Source of the DNA: an uncultured Senegalimassilia sp.
GTDB lineage: Bacteria; Actinomycetota; Coriobacteriia; Coriobacteriales; Eggerthellaceae
Reading direction: 5' to 3'
NCBI GenBank assembly: GCA_934630815.1
Contig: CAKTWI010000010.1
Coordinates: forward strand, 1-64,000
DNA length: 64,000 nt
The notes beneath the pieces were generated by a model, which did not search any database, was not told where the DNA came from, and saw only the letters and a program-made list of their open reading frames with translations. Shown piece by piece: positions 24,674 through 34,027 of the stretch (positions within the stretch are counted from its first letter, which is position 1; each line of letters starts with the position of its first letter). The position numbers and the translations under genes are program-made.

Positions 24674-25309
24674 CTAATAATAGTAATAATAACGAGTGCA
24701 GGAGGTTACACGCAGCATGAAGAGAAGCGCAATCGCGCATATGCAGAGCGTGATGGCAAAGAGCGCGAAGGATATTGCGATGGCGGGCATCACGGGAAAG
24801 AACGAGACGAACAGGGCGTCTGCCACTGGTTTGTCTTTAAAGCCATCGAGCGTATTCACGTAGTAGCAAAAGACGGCAAGCGTCGCGACGATCGTGACGA
24901 TGACGCACACCAGCAGCTCGCAAATGACATTGATGTCTTGCGCTGCGGCAATATTGGTGGCCGTGAGGTAGATCTCGAGGATGATAAGCGAGACGGCCGG
25001 GATGGAGAACGCGATGCGTGCGGGCATGCGCAGCCAAGCGTTGCTTGCAATCGAGGTGTTGCCGAGCGCGTCGGCGGCGAGCTTGATGCCGATGGCCATT
25101 GCATAGAACGGTGCAGGTGCGACTCATGCCCAGCGGCAGAGCGCCTGAGCAACTTCCCCCTAATCGGCGACAACTTCGCTGATCGAAGCGCAAATCAGGG
25201 CAGCAACATAGAGCATCGCGCCAAACGCAAGGGTCTGCAACAGGCTAATGGCAATCGTCTTGGCGGACGGGACTCGGAGCTGGGAAAACGCTGCAGCAAG
25301 CGTGTTCAT
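24674..25309 (-). pseudogene. Membrane protein paralog with two in-frame stops
   Basis: From the ATG at 25309 (AAAGGAC upstream) the frame reads like the paralog encoded at 26004-26627 (VPSAKTIAISLLQTLAFGAM against VPSAKTISISLLQAIGFAVM). TAG at 25162-25160 (codon 50) and TGA at 25126-25124 (codon 62) interrupt it. It then continues as FYAMAIGIKLAADALG to the end at 24674. Four to five membrane helices are predicted by eye. Only two stops and no frameshift, so decay is recent. The tail ends in RYYYYY, encoded by an ATA/TAA-type triplet run at 24675-24690. Confidence 0.7.
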
Positions 25310-25440
25310 CTACGGTCCTTTCTAAAGGTTGTCGAGTACGGAAGCGATGAAGCCGATCTGGCAACTTGGAGAGCCGGCTTCGCTGGGCATTTTGCCGCCA
25401 TGGCGGCTGGTCGCAGTTGGCGCGACTCCAACGGCGCCTC

Positions 25441-25683
25441 CTAAGCTGCGCGACGGTTCGCGTTGTGGAATCGGGAGGGGCAGCCGCCGCGCGGTGCATT
25501 TCGCCCTGCGGTCAGCGAGGCTTCAACGCCTAGGCCCTGACGAATGCGCCAGAGGAAGTCTTGCCTCGATACGCCCCATACGCGGCACATGGCGGCAAGT
25601 GAGGGGTAGTGGCGGCCTTTGTGGTCGCGAACGGCGCGTTTGCCGCCGGTTTTGTCGCTTCGTTCGTAGATTGCTGCGCTCAT
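25441..25683 (-). CDS. Small putative DNA-binding protein
   Basis: 80 residues, ATG 25683 with a strong AAGGAGAG upstream. RHYPSLAAMCRVWGVSRQDFLWRIRQG looks like a helix-turn-helix: helix, GVS turn, then a helix. Such short proteins with a YPSLAAMCRxxGVS core occur next to accessory genes in this bacterial group, as far as I recall, with no assigned role. It lies between the two membrane paralogs and may control them. Confidence 0.65.
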   Translation of the reverse strand: MSAAIYERSDKTGGKRAVRDHKGRHYPSLAAMCRVWGVSRQDFLWRIRQGLGVEASLTAGRNAPRGGCPSRFHNANRRAA

Positions 25684-25793
25684 GTTCTCTCCTTTTGGCT
25701 GGCTGATGTGCTGCGTTCTCTGCGGTAAAGCTTGCGCAGAGAACCTGATGACTGGATGTGGCGAGCTCTTGAATCTGGCGAATAGGGCGGTGC

Positions 25794-25955
25794 TTAGAAC
25801 AGCTTCGGCACCACGACGTCCGGCAGGAATTCCTGCAGAAGGCTGTTGACCATGCCGGAGTCGTCGATTCCCCACACAACCAGAAGCATGATGGCCATGA
25901 TGGCAAGGGCGAAGGCGAGGACGACAAGGGCAGTGGATGCGAAACGCTTGATCAT
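25794..25955 (-). CDS. 53-residue single-pass membrane peptide
   Basis: ATG 25955 with AGGAAGGAAC upstream, TAA at 25796-25794. A long hydrophobic helix (ALVVLAFALAIMAIMLLVVW) follows MIKRFAST; the tail is acidic/neutral (GIDDSGMVNSLLQEFLPDVV). It lies between the two paralogous membrane genes in the same direction, about 50 bp from the 26004 gene, so the set forms one operon. The size and shape recall small membrane toxins or subunit peptides, but no family match is claimed. Confidence 0.6.
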   Translation of the reverse strand: MIKRFASTALVVLAFALAIMAIMLLVVWGIDDSGMVNSLLQEFLPDVVVPKLF

Positions 25956-26003
25956 GATGAGTTCCTTCCTGAGATAAGGCTACAGTTCTACGGTGACGGG
26001 GGG

Positions 26004-26627
26004 CTACATGCGCTTTGTGGAGCAAACAGCGGCGATGATAATGAGCGGGATGGCGGCGATCGCGATTGCGAGTTGGCCAAGGAACGTCACGGCGGTCGGG
26101 AGCACGGGCAAGAACGAAACGAACAGGGCATCGGCGACGGGTTTGTCCTTGAAACAGCGGAGCTTAAGTATGTACAAGACGTAAACGACAATCGTTGAGC
26201 CAGCCGTCATGGAGACCGACATGGCGGTGGATGCGAGGACGGCTGCCTCTTGCGTGGTCTTGAAGGCTGCTACCATGCTTACAACGCTCAGGACCACAAG
26301 CAGCAGCGTCGGAATCGAGAACACGATACGCGCCGGAGCTCGCAGCCACAAGCTGTTCACAAGGGAGGGCCTTCCAAGCGCCTCAGCGGCGATTTTGCCT
26401 CCGATTGCCAATGCGTAAAAGGGAGTGGGGAGGATCCACGACCAGCGAATAATGGCCTGGATGTTCGGGTCGCAGCCGTGTTTGCCAAAGGCAGTGCTGA
26501 CAACCGCGCAGATCAACGCCGCAAAGTAGAGCATCACCGCAAATCCAATCGCCTGCAGCAAGCTGATGCTGATGGTCTTGGCGGACGGGACGCGATATCG
26601 AGGAAGTGCCATGGCGGATACGTTCAT
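26004..26627 (-). CDS. Multi-pass membrane protein (intact paralog of 24674-25309)
   Basis: 207 residues, ATG 26627 after GGAAAGGAAC. Five hydrophobic segments by eye (about 22-48, 68-80, 95-118, 128-150, 170-200). The conserved FKDKPVADALFVSF loop is shared with the decayed paralog. The family resembles DUF2975-type membrane proteins of Gram-positive bacteria in size and layout, but this is not confirmed. First gene of the small operon that continues through the 53-residue peptide, the HTH protein and the pseudogene. Confidence 0.7.
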   Translation of the reverse strand: MNVSAMALPRYRVPSAKTISISLLQAIGFAVMLYFAALICAVVSTAFGKHGCDPNIQAIIRWSWILPTPFYALAIGGKIAAEALGRPSLVNSLWLRAPARIVFSIPTLLLVVLSVVSMVAAFKTTQEAAVLASTAMSVSMTAGSTIVVYVLYILKLRCFKDKPVADALFVSFLPVLPTAVTFLGQLAIAIAAIPLIIIAAVCSTKRM

Positions 26628-27117
26628 GCGAGTTCCTTTCCGAAGGGTGTTGCTAAGTGCGAGTTGAACTATAGCCGTCGGCTAAAATCGATGCACGTAA
26701 AAATGGAGCTAAGTGAAGCAAAAACGATATTAGTAAACAGAAATGGCTTCTAGAGGCGCTACCTTGGTGCAAGAGGGTTTTCTCGGAGAAAGGAAGGGGC
26801 ATCAATTGCGGGCTCGATTTTGTTTAGCGATAAGTATCTAGGCTCTCGAGCTGATGGAAAGCGCGTAAATCGCGATAATTTGTTTCCGTAGTATTTGCTG
26901 GAGGAGATATTGGCATTGTTCGATTTGGGCAGCATGGCAATTGGGTCGAGCACAGCCTTCTGCGTTGTAAATAGTACGGACGTTGTTCGATTGTTGTCTG
27001 GGATTCGACTTTGCTGTCGTTGCCATGCCGCCCAAATCGGTCTGCGTAGCGTTTGCGCTCGCCAATTGTAGGACCAGCGCTTAGGAACGCTGAACTTTAT
27101 CGTGGCGAACGCAAAGG
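26628..27117. other. Intergenic stretch, no supported gene
   Basis: Only short overlapping minus-strand frames (26759-26953 and 26838-27065) without ribosome sites or recognisable motifs. Base composition is more AT-rich than to the left and marks the change into the WYL/helicase region. Confidence 0.35.
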
Positions 27118-28239
27118 CTATGGCCTAGCATCGGGCTTGTCGTCGGTCGTTTTTTGGCTCTTGTTGTAAACGTTATCGCTTAGCCTTTCGATGACTTGAT
27201 TTCTTAATTTAACTGGCTTCTTGATTTCGAAAAAATCGGCCCATTTAACAGCTTGATCGCAGGTCCCCTCGAAGGACGCTTTAAAGCGATACCAGACATA
27301 GTCCTCGTACGTTTCCTTGTCATAACTATCTTTTCCGCTGAAGATGTCCTCAACATACTTGCACTTATCTTCCTTATGGCAGTAAGCTTCTACGGTAACG
27401 ATTTTCCCGGCCCTTCGGTTAACTGCGCCACGGATAAAATCGTATGCGGTTGTTGTTTTTAGCTTGTCGTAATCGTCTGGAAAACTAATAGCGCTCGCGG
27501 TGTCAACGATTTTTATCTTGTGCATCATGTCAATGCGTACCATTATGCAGGGAACTTTTGCCTTAACATATTCGACGAGATAAGGATACCCTTCGAGAAT
27601 TTGAATGCGTAAAGGAATGCGGTTTTCGCGTTCTTCAGTCTTTTTGCTATTAACAACATATTCGTAATTGATAGGTCGACGTTTGCTGATTGCCTCTTGA
27701 ATTATCGAAATACGGTTTAGCAGGTCCGAAAGCTTGACGTCAAAAGGGTTTGCTTTGTAAATAGTCGATTTAATCTCGTCATAGAGGAAATCGTGATCGG
27801 ATTCGCTCAGTGTGTTTATCAATGGTGACATTGTACTGTTTTCGTTGCCGCCACTTACTGTTGAGCACATTAGTTGTAAAAGATAGAACGTTTCGGCCTT
27901 TTTGAAATCGCGCGTGACGAAATAGCGGGCCTTTGCGTTTGATTTATCCGATCGTTTTACGCACCAAAGGCTCGCATTGGCTAACTCCCCGATTCGTTTG
28001 GGCTGATTGGGCTCGAAGTCATTTGGCTCATCTGCGCCGGAGTGGAGTGTCTTTCTAACCGGCCCATCGCCGACAACGGTGCTGTATTTTTCCTTCAGCT
28101 CGCCTATGATTTCCGAAATGGATATTGATCGAATCGGGGTTGCAGTCATGGAATCGCTGTCATAAGTGCCGTCGGTTAACTCAAGTAGGATGCGTTCGAT
28201 TTTCCAGGGAAGAGAGTAATCAACCTTGTTGTTTGCCAT
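27118..28239 (-). CDS. WYL-domain transcriptional regulator
   Basis: 373 residues. The N-terminal part (about 1-110) fits a winged helix (SISEIIGELKEKYSTVVGDG; RIGELANASLWCVKR). A WYL-like core starts near residue 175 (ISIIQEAISKRRPINYEYV ... RIPLRIQILEGYPYLVEYV), and a WCX-like tail follows (ADFFEIKKPVKLRNQVIERL). WYL regulators sense ligands, often nucleic acid or nucleotides, and frequently repress phage-defence genes (BrxR/CapW type). It is divergent from the giant helicase gene, which makes that gene its likely target. No strong ribosome site was seen before ATG 28239. Confidence 0.75.
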   Translation of the reverse strand: MANNKVDYSLPWKIERILLELTDGTYDSDSMTATPIRSISISEIIGELKEKYSTVVGDGPVRKTLHSGADEPNDFEPNQPKRIGELANASLWCVKRSDKSNAKARYFVTRDFKKAETFYLLQLMCSTVSGGNENSTMSPLINTLSESDHDFLYDEIKSTIYKANPFDVKLSDLLNRISIIQEAISKRRPINYEYVVNSKKTEERENRIPLRIQILEGYPYLVEYVKAKVPCIMVRIDMMHKIKIVDTASAISFPDDYDKLKTTTAYDFIRGAVNRRAGKIVTVEAYCHKEDKCKYVEDIFSGKDSYDKETYEDYVWYRFKASFEGTCDQAVKWADFFEIKKPVKLRNQVIERLSDNVYNKSQKTTDDKPDARP

Positions 28240-28371
28240 TGCATATCCGATCCGTGCTGTTTGCTGACGAAGATGTGTTGCGTTTGGATTGATTATAAGG
28301 TGTGTCTGGGTTATTGTCCCTCAAAGATGACCCTGCTGCGAATCTGCAGGTAGTTACATTGCTGCTTGTGC

Positions 28372-28377
28372 TACAAT
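28372..28377 (+). promoter_or_regulatory. Candidate extended -10 for the helicase leader
   Basis: TGCTACAAT at 28369-28377 carries an extended -10 (TG-N-TACAAT). No good -35 is visible 16-18 bp upstream, which is tolerated by extended -10 promoters or suggests an activator. A transcript from here would run about 340 nt before the helicase start. Confidence 0.4.
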
Positions 28378-28391
28378 CCTTTTTGGCGATT

Positions 28392-28431
28392 CCCTCCTCG
28401 CCATCCGGGGCGAGGAGGGGTCCCTTTTTCT
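28392..28431 (+). terminator. Leader terminator hairpin ahead of the helicase gene
   Basis: CCCTCCTCGCC (28392-28402) pairs with GGCGAGGAGGG (28409-28419), with a 6-base loop and then TCCCTTTTTC. This is a textbook intrinsic terminator only about 15 nt after the candidate -10. A second stem, GGTTCCCC/GGGGAACC (28435-28442/28458-28465), and a CCTCGT/ACGAGG stem (about 28487-28499) follow. It could be a transcription attenuator, or end a very short RNA. Confidence 0.6.
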
Positions 28432-28721
28432 TATGGTTCCCCTTGCCATTCGGGGCTGGGGAACCTCCTCTTCAATATGAACAGGACCTCGTCACGAGGA
28501 AAATTGTACGCTTGCTCTCATGGTACGGGGTCGGGCTCTTTCCCCTATCTCAACTAATTCACGATGATTTGGCGCGTCTTTTCGGCGCTTTTCTTTGCGG
28601 CTTGATATCTGCACGTGGCGAATTCGACCGGACGGTCCATTGCTAGGTTTGCATTGCTGATAGAATCGCTAAATAATGCCATAGGTGCTGCCATGTTGTG
28701 ACTAATTGCCAGGAGGGCGAA

Positions 28722-31700
28722 ATGAGCCAAAATTCATCTCCGACTGATAATCAAAAGGCAGAAGAGCTTAAAACCGCACTGAATTATTGGGCGCTTTTGG
28801 ATTTAATGGAGCAGGGAGACTTCCCTAAAGCGGTTACTAAGCGCAGCAACTACAGAGACAATGACAATGGCATTAAAGGCTACTTTAATAATTGCCTGCA
28901 CATCGTTTTGGATGACGAAACCGATAAAACGCCAATCATCACGTATGCAGAATCGAAAATGAATGAATCCGAAAAGAAGTGGGCAAATAAGGAGATACGC
29001 CTTCATCTGGGCTGCATTCCTCGGGATGTCTTGACTCAGCTGAGTATCGATAGTCTTGCTAGGGAAGACGAGGGAGAAGGTGGCTTCGACTCCGTTGAGA
29101 AAAAGGCTGTGTGCGAGGATCTATCCTTCAAGAGCGTCAGCATGTCGGTAATCACATTGAAAGCTGATGGCAGTTTTGACAAATTCAGGCTGTCTCCCCT
29201 TTTGTGGTGCGCTTATTACTTAAATCAAGGTCAGCCCATGCCTATCGATGAGATCAGAGAGAGGTATGAGGAAGAAGAAAATAAAATAACGGAGCAAATA
29301 ATATCGGCATGCCCTAAAAAGGAATGCGCAGAGCAGGAATGCACTGAAAAGGGGCGTGCTGAGCGCTCCCCTAATTCCGGTGATGATAACGAATACCGCC
29401 TTAGTTGCGGTGACGTTAAAACAATTATTGACCTGCTTCTTAAATCGGAATGCTTCAAATTTATCGAGAGCAAAGTTGCAGATTATCAGAATCAGCACAA
29501 AGGCAAACCGAACATACACGACGTGAGGACTTGCGCTCTGGTGGTGCACGCGGACTCCGAAGTCGAGCAGGGCAATGAGGGGACAAATGCCTCGTCAGGC
29601 GACTTCTCTTTTGGTCTCTCTTTCTATCATAATGACTTGGTTTGTGTTCAGGAGGCAATTGGGAAGGCAATTAAAGCAGGGCAATCGTTGGATACCTTTC
29701 GAAAGGGTCCCCTTTCTCTTGTTATTGATTATCTGCTCGGTGGCTTTAGGGAAGAAAAGCAGAATCGAATCGATTTGTTCTGCGCAAACTATGAAAAGGA
29801 TGTCGAGCACGATGAGGATCCACGGCTTGGCTATTTTAGCAAGTGCTTGAGTTATTGGAATCTGCCGCTTGGCAGGTGGCCTTCAAAATATTCGCCAGCT
29901 CTTATGCAACAAGTTGCAATCAACCAGGTTGCTGGTAGGTTGAACCAGCGCTACGAAGCGGAAGGGCCGTTGCATGAAAGAGGGGCTTTTCCAGCAAATG
30001 ATATAGTGTCGGTAAATGGCCCTCCAGGGACTGGGAAAACCACGCTTCTTAAAGATGTCATTGCGGCAAATATCGTGGAAAAGGCGCGCATTCTTGCGAC
30101 CGTAGATGAACCAGATGCGCTGTTCGAAGAGATTCAACTCGATGGGAAGCCTGATGGCTATCTGCGATATGCACCGAAAATGTATCGGATAAAGCAGGAA
30201 TACGATGCGATAAATGACCTGAGCATAGTGCTTTGCTCAACGAATAATACGGCAGTTGAAAATATATCTAAAGAGCTTCCCGATGGTAAGAAGTTCTTTG
30301 AGGGTCTTCTCGACAATGAGAAGAGCATTTTCCAAGGCGCCAACAAAAACTGCGAGCTGCATAAACTTGCTAGATCGGGTAGCAAAGGCGACGAGAAAAG
30401 CAAAATAGATGCTGACCTGTATTTCTCTTATGCCGCAGTTGCCCAGTTTGCGAAGTCGGGAAAAGAAGCAGCCACGAAAGCGTCTCTGAGAGTTGATCCG
30501 CAAGCGCCGGGAATGCTAATTGCCGCGCGTTTGGGAAAGAAGGGAAATATAAAGACCTTTCGGGATGAATCCCTGAAGAAAGTTACTCGCGCTTCAGATA
30601 CGAATAAGAATCACGCGCATTTTAGTAAATACAAGAATGCACGCGACTTGTTTAATGAGCAGTATGCCCTCGTTGAGCGTATGTTCAAGCAGCGTGCATT
30701 GGCCTCCGATATTGAAGGCCTTGAAGCGTCTTTGAAAGCAGTCGAAGAGAAGGAACAGTCGATTCGGGATGATATAACGGTAATTGGAGGCGCGTTTCTT
30801 GAAGCCGTGGCTAGCTGTGCAAGGAAAGCGGGATTTCTGCGCTGTCCGAATAGCTTGGGAGATCTTGAAGATCTTGAGATTAGGCTCATCAATGACAGAT
30901 TTGCTCGTGACGAGATTTCCGCAGCTGAAGCAGAGGTTGAAAAATATAGCAACGAGAAATACGGATTGTTTGATTGGCCCGCTCGGCGAAAGCGGAAAGA
31001 CGCAAACGAGAAGCTTCTAGAATGCCGACGGAGTTACGAGCGCTCCCTTATTTCCAATGTAAGCGAGCGCGGCAAATCTCATATCTTGAATATCTGCGAA
31101 AAGTATCATCAGTGTTTGAGTGCTGCTAGTGAAAAAGAAAATGAGCTCCTAAAGAAAAAAGGAGCTATTAATAAGCAGCTAGACGACCTCAAAAAGCAGC
31201 TAGATGATCCCGAAAACAAGGCGAAAGAAACCGAGGGGCAAAAGGCATCACGCCGCGTTGATTCTGCTTTGCTTGAGGGGATTGATTCTCAATGCGATGA
31301 CGCGCAGCTCTTTAACCCCGCTCCAATTCCGGATTCTTCTGACTCTTCCGGAGCGGATGAGGACGCCGCTCTCTCCAAAGCTCGTGACGTATTGTTCTTG
31401 CGTGCGCTTCAAGTAACGAGGGAGTTTGTGCTGGCCTCGAAATGCGTTAAGTTCAATTTGACAAACTTAGGAGCGATATGGGGCGCGAAAGAAACACCTA
31501 AAGGCAATGATGAGGGCGAAGAAGTAATCCTATACGATCAAAAGCATATAGCAGAGGTTATGCCATCGTTGCTGCAAACGCTGGGGAGTGTTACGCCGAT
31601 TATTTCAACGACGTTCTCTTCTATTCGGACGGTGTTCAAGGATGTGCCGATTACCGATTCGGGAAAAGCGCCTTTCGGTCTGTTGATTGTTGATGAGGCG

Positions 31701-33884
31701 GGTCAGGCTGTTCCGCAGGCAGCGATTGGTGCATTTGCGCGCTGTCGTCGAGCTATGGTTGTTGGCGATCCCCGACAAATCCCCCCAGTTGTAACGTCAG
31801 AGCTTAGTGCCGTGCGAACAAGGATGAAGAAGCAACTCGAATACTCGGGAGGCTATTTTTTGAGTTGCGAAGCGTCGGTTCAGCGTTTTGCTGATGAGGC
31901 TAATTCTGTTGGGTCGATGAGGGAAACGCTTAACGGTGAGGGGGAGCTGTGGGTTGGCTGTCCTCTGGTGGTCCATCGTCGCTGCCTTTCCCCAATGTTT
32001 GATATTTCAAATCAGATTTCATACGGCGAATCGATGATTAATAAGACAGCGGAACCAAGCTCAAGCCTCAACCGATTCTATTCTGACTGCTCTCAATGGA
32101 TTAATGTGCCAGGCAAAGAAGCAGAAGGGAAAGGGAACCACTTCGTTGAAGAACAAGGTGCCTGTGCGGCTAAAATAGTATTCGAGGCATTCGAAAAGAA
32201 CGCTGATAAAAATGCTGGCACCCCAAACTTGTACGTTATCACGCCATTTAAATCAGTAGTTACTGGCTTTCAGGAGTATTTAAAGCGGGAATATTCAAAG
32301 AATCATGAAGCAGGTAACTCAAAGTCAAATGCTTTTGACGAGTTCATAAAAAGAAATGTTGGAACGGTGCACTCCTTCCAGGGGAAGGAGGCTGACGAAG
32401 TCATCTTTATGCTTGGGTGCGATAACAGTAGCTCTGGCGCGGTCAACTGGGTAAGCGCCAACATCGTCAACGTTGCCGCCAGCCGTGCAAAGTATCGTTT
32501 GTACGTTATTGGCGACTCAAGGGTCTGGATGAGTAATGCCGTTGTGGCGCAGATGCGAGATATTCTCATGGATCATTGGGCTGTCCATTTCAAGGTCAGC
32601 AAGCTGATACCTGATCGCGCATCCTGCGAAGATGATAACGAGTCTGCTCTCGAGATCGACGACGAGGTGTTTACGCCTGTTAAGAACAGTCTCAAGGAGT
32701 CGATAGATGCAACGTTAACCGATGACGTGTATAAGAAGTTTGGCTTTGAGGGTGGAAAAACGGATTTCGAAAGAGAATTCGGCAAACTTGCGGCCGCAGA
32801 CGGCACGAACCGCATAACAGATTATCTACGTACAGGGATGTTCTTCTATGAAGCGTTCTCGTTGGACGCTGATGAAAATCGCGACGGTACCGTTCAGTCG
32901 TTTTGTGGCATTAATTTTTGTGGTGCTCTGGAATTGTATTTGCAACAGCTATGCCTGCCTTTGCTTAAGAGTCTTTGCTCGAAAGAAGTCAAAGGTTATG
33001 ACAATCCCGGCTTAGCAAGGTATAAGAATGGTATCAAAGAGGTCTCGGTTCGTTTAGCTGCGTTGTATAAACGGTTCGTTCAGATTGATGGACAAGCCGA
33101 ATCATCTCCTTGCGCGGATGGCTCTATAGCTGACGCGACTATTGCTGCTGGCGAAAAGAATGATTGCGCCCCTGACCAGAAGGAGTGGTGGACGACGTTT
33201 GGCTCGCATATCGGAAGCGCAGGAAAGGTTCGCGGTTCGATTGCTCATCCGGGGAAAACAACACCGTTGACCACAGGAAAAGCTACTCGATATTTGGTTG
33301 CGTGGCTGTTGAACCCCGCATTTGCGAAAGGGGATAACGAGGGCTCCGCTCCGAAGCCTGAAGACGAGGCTATTCTAAGAACAAGCAGCAAATTGCTCGC
33401 AGTGCAAAGTGCGTTGAGCGATGAGCGCTCTGACGAACAGCAAGGCGCTGACGAGGCGGCGAAGGCTGTTGCTGCGGACGAATTGGGCGCTGAAGCTGCG
33501 CGTGCGCCTTCTGTCGCACGGGGCGATCGGTGCGTGAGCGTTGAGTCGGAGGATGTTGGGCTTGATGCGGCTCATCCCGAAAGTCTTTTGTCTATATCAA
33601 GGTGGATGGCAAAGTGGCGGGACGAACAGAGGATAACTGAAGAGAAGAGAACGCAAACCCGGCAGGTTAATCAATGGTTGCTCGAGGATGGGTTCCTTGA
33701 AAAAGAGGAGAATGAAAAGGAAGGTAAAAAAACGTACAAGGTTAGCGAGAAAGCTCGTGCCATGTTTCCTGATAATCAGTTTGGTAAACACCCAGAATAC
33801 TCGAGTCCGATTTTCGGAGGAGCTGCTGCTGAGTACATACTAGAAGTAGTAAAAGGCAATTTAAGTAGCAATGAAAAAGGCTAG
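28722..33884 (+). CDS. Giant SF1 (Upf1/DNA2-like) helicase, candidate defence protein
   Basis: 1720 residues from ATG 28722 (AGGAGGGC upstream). Superfamily 1 motifs: Walker A GPPGTGKTTLLKD (about 431-443), CSTNNTAVENI (motif Ia), DEAGQA (motif II, about 989), VGDPRQIPP (motif III), TPFKSVVTGFQ (IV), GTVHSFQGKEADEVI (V, about 1214) and VNVAASRAKYRLYVIGD (VI, about 1250). A coiled-coil insert (about 640-860) splits the helicase core. The C-terminal third carries GKVRGSIAHPG and ends in a winged-helix-like part (VNQWLLEDGFLEKEEN). Single giant helicases with such inserts are typical of phage-defence loci. No nuclease motif was found, and it is AT-richer than its flanks. Divergent from the WYL regulator. 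Confidence 0.88.
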   Translation: MSQNSSPTDNQKAEELKTALNYWALLDLMEQGDFPKAVTKRSNYRDNDNGIKGYFNNCLHIVLDDETDKTPIITYAESKMNESEKKWANKEIRLHLGCIPRDVLTQLSIDSLAREDEGEGGFDSVEKKAVCEDLSFKSVSMSVITLKADGSFDKFRLSPLLWCAYYLNQGQPMPIDEIRERYEEEENKITEQIISACPKKECAEQECTEKGRAERSPNSGDDNEYRLSCGDVKTIIDLLLKSECFKFIESKVADYQNQHKGKPNIHDVRTCALVVHADSEVEQGNEGTNASSGDFSFGLSFYHNDLVCVQEAIGKAIKAGQSLDTFRKGPLSLVIDYLLGGFREEKQNRIDLFCANYEKDVEHDEDPRLGYFSKCLSYWNLPLGRWPSKYSPALMQQVAINQVAGRLNQRYEAEGPLHERGAFPANDIVSVNGPPGTGKTTLLKDVIAANIVEKARILATVDEPDALFEEIQLDGKPDGYLRYAPKMYRIKQEYDAINDLSIVLCSTNNTAVENISKELPDGKKFFEGLLDNEKSIFQGANKNCELHKLARSGSKGDEKSKIDADLYFSYAAVAQFAKSGKEAATKASLRVDPQAPGMLIAARLGKKGNIKTFRDESLKKVTRASDTNKNHAHFSKYKNARDLFNEQYALVERMFKQRALASDIEGLEASLKAVEEKEQSIRDDITVIGGAFLEAVASCARKAGFLRCPNSLGDLEDLEIRLINDRFARDEISAAEAEVEKYSNEKYGLFDWPARRKRKDANEKLLECRRSYERSLISNVSERGKSHILNICEKYHQCLSAASEKENELLKKKGAINKQLDDLKKQLDDPENKAKETEGQKASRRVDSALLEGIDSQCDDAQLFNPAPIPDSSDSSGADEDAALSKARDVLFLRALQVTREFVLASKCVKFNLTNLGAIWGAKETPKGNDEGEEVILYDQKHIAEVMPSLLQTLGSVTPIISTTFSSIRTVFKDVPITDSGKAPFGLLIVDEAGQAVPQAAIGAFARCRRAMVVGDPRQIPPVVTSELSAVRTRMKKQLEYSGGYFLSCEASVQRFADEANSVGSMRETLNGEGELWVGCPLVVHRRCLSPMFDISNQISYGESMINKTAEPSSSLNRFYSDCSQWINVPGKEAEGKGNHFVEEQGACAAKIVFEAFEKNADKNAGTPNLYVITPFKSVVTGFQEYLKREYSKNHEAGNSKSNAFDEFIKRNVGTVHSFQGKEADEVIFMLGCDNSSSGAVNWVSANIVNVAASRAKYRLYVIGDSRVWMSNAVVAQMRDILMDHWAVHFKVSKLIPDRASCEDDNESALEIDDEVFTPVKNSLKESIDATLTDDVYKKFGFEGGKTDFEREFGKLAAADGTNRITDYLRTGMFFYEAFSLDADENRDGTVQSFCGINFCGALELYLQQLCLPLLKSLCSKEVKGYDNPGLARYKNGIKEVSVRLAALYKRFVQIDGQAESSPCADGSIADATIAAGEKNDCAPDQKEWWTTFGSHIGSAGKVRGSIAHPGKTTPLTTGKATRYLVAWLLNPAFAKGDNEGSAPKPEDEAILRTSSKLLAVQSALSDERSDEQQGADEAAKAVAADELGAEAARAPSVARGDRCVSVESEDVGLDAAHPESLLSISRWMAKWRDEQRITEEKRTQTRQVNQWLLEDGFLEKEENEKEGKKTYKVSEKARAMFPDNQFGKHPEYSSPIFGGAAAEYILEVVKGNLSSNEKG

Positions 33885-33896
33885 ATAAATTATTGT

Positions 33897-33935
33897 GCAG
33901 CAGATTGAATTGATTCAATTAATTCAATCTGCTGC
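33897..33935 (+). terminator. Terminator-like hairpin after the helicase
   Basis: A perfect 15-bp stem (GCAGCAGATTGAATT at 33897-33911 and its complement at 33921-33935) with a 9-base loop. It starts 13 bases past the helicase stop and is AT-rich at the loop side. Confidence 0.6.
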
Positions 33936-34027
33936 TAAGTGAAGGCATTTTGCTTTGCTTTTTAAGCTCGCCTTTCGCTATTCTTTCAATCGTCAGCTCT
34001 TAGCAACGGCGAACGAAAGGCTCGATT

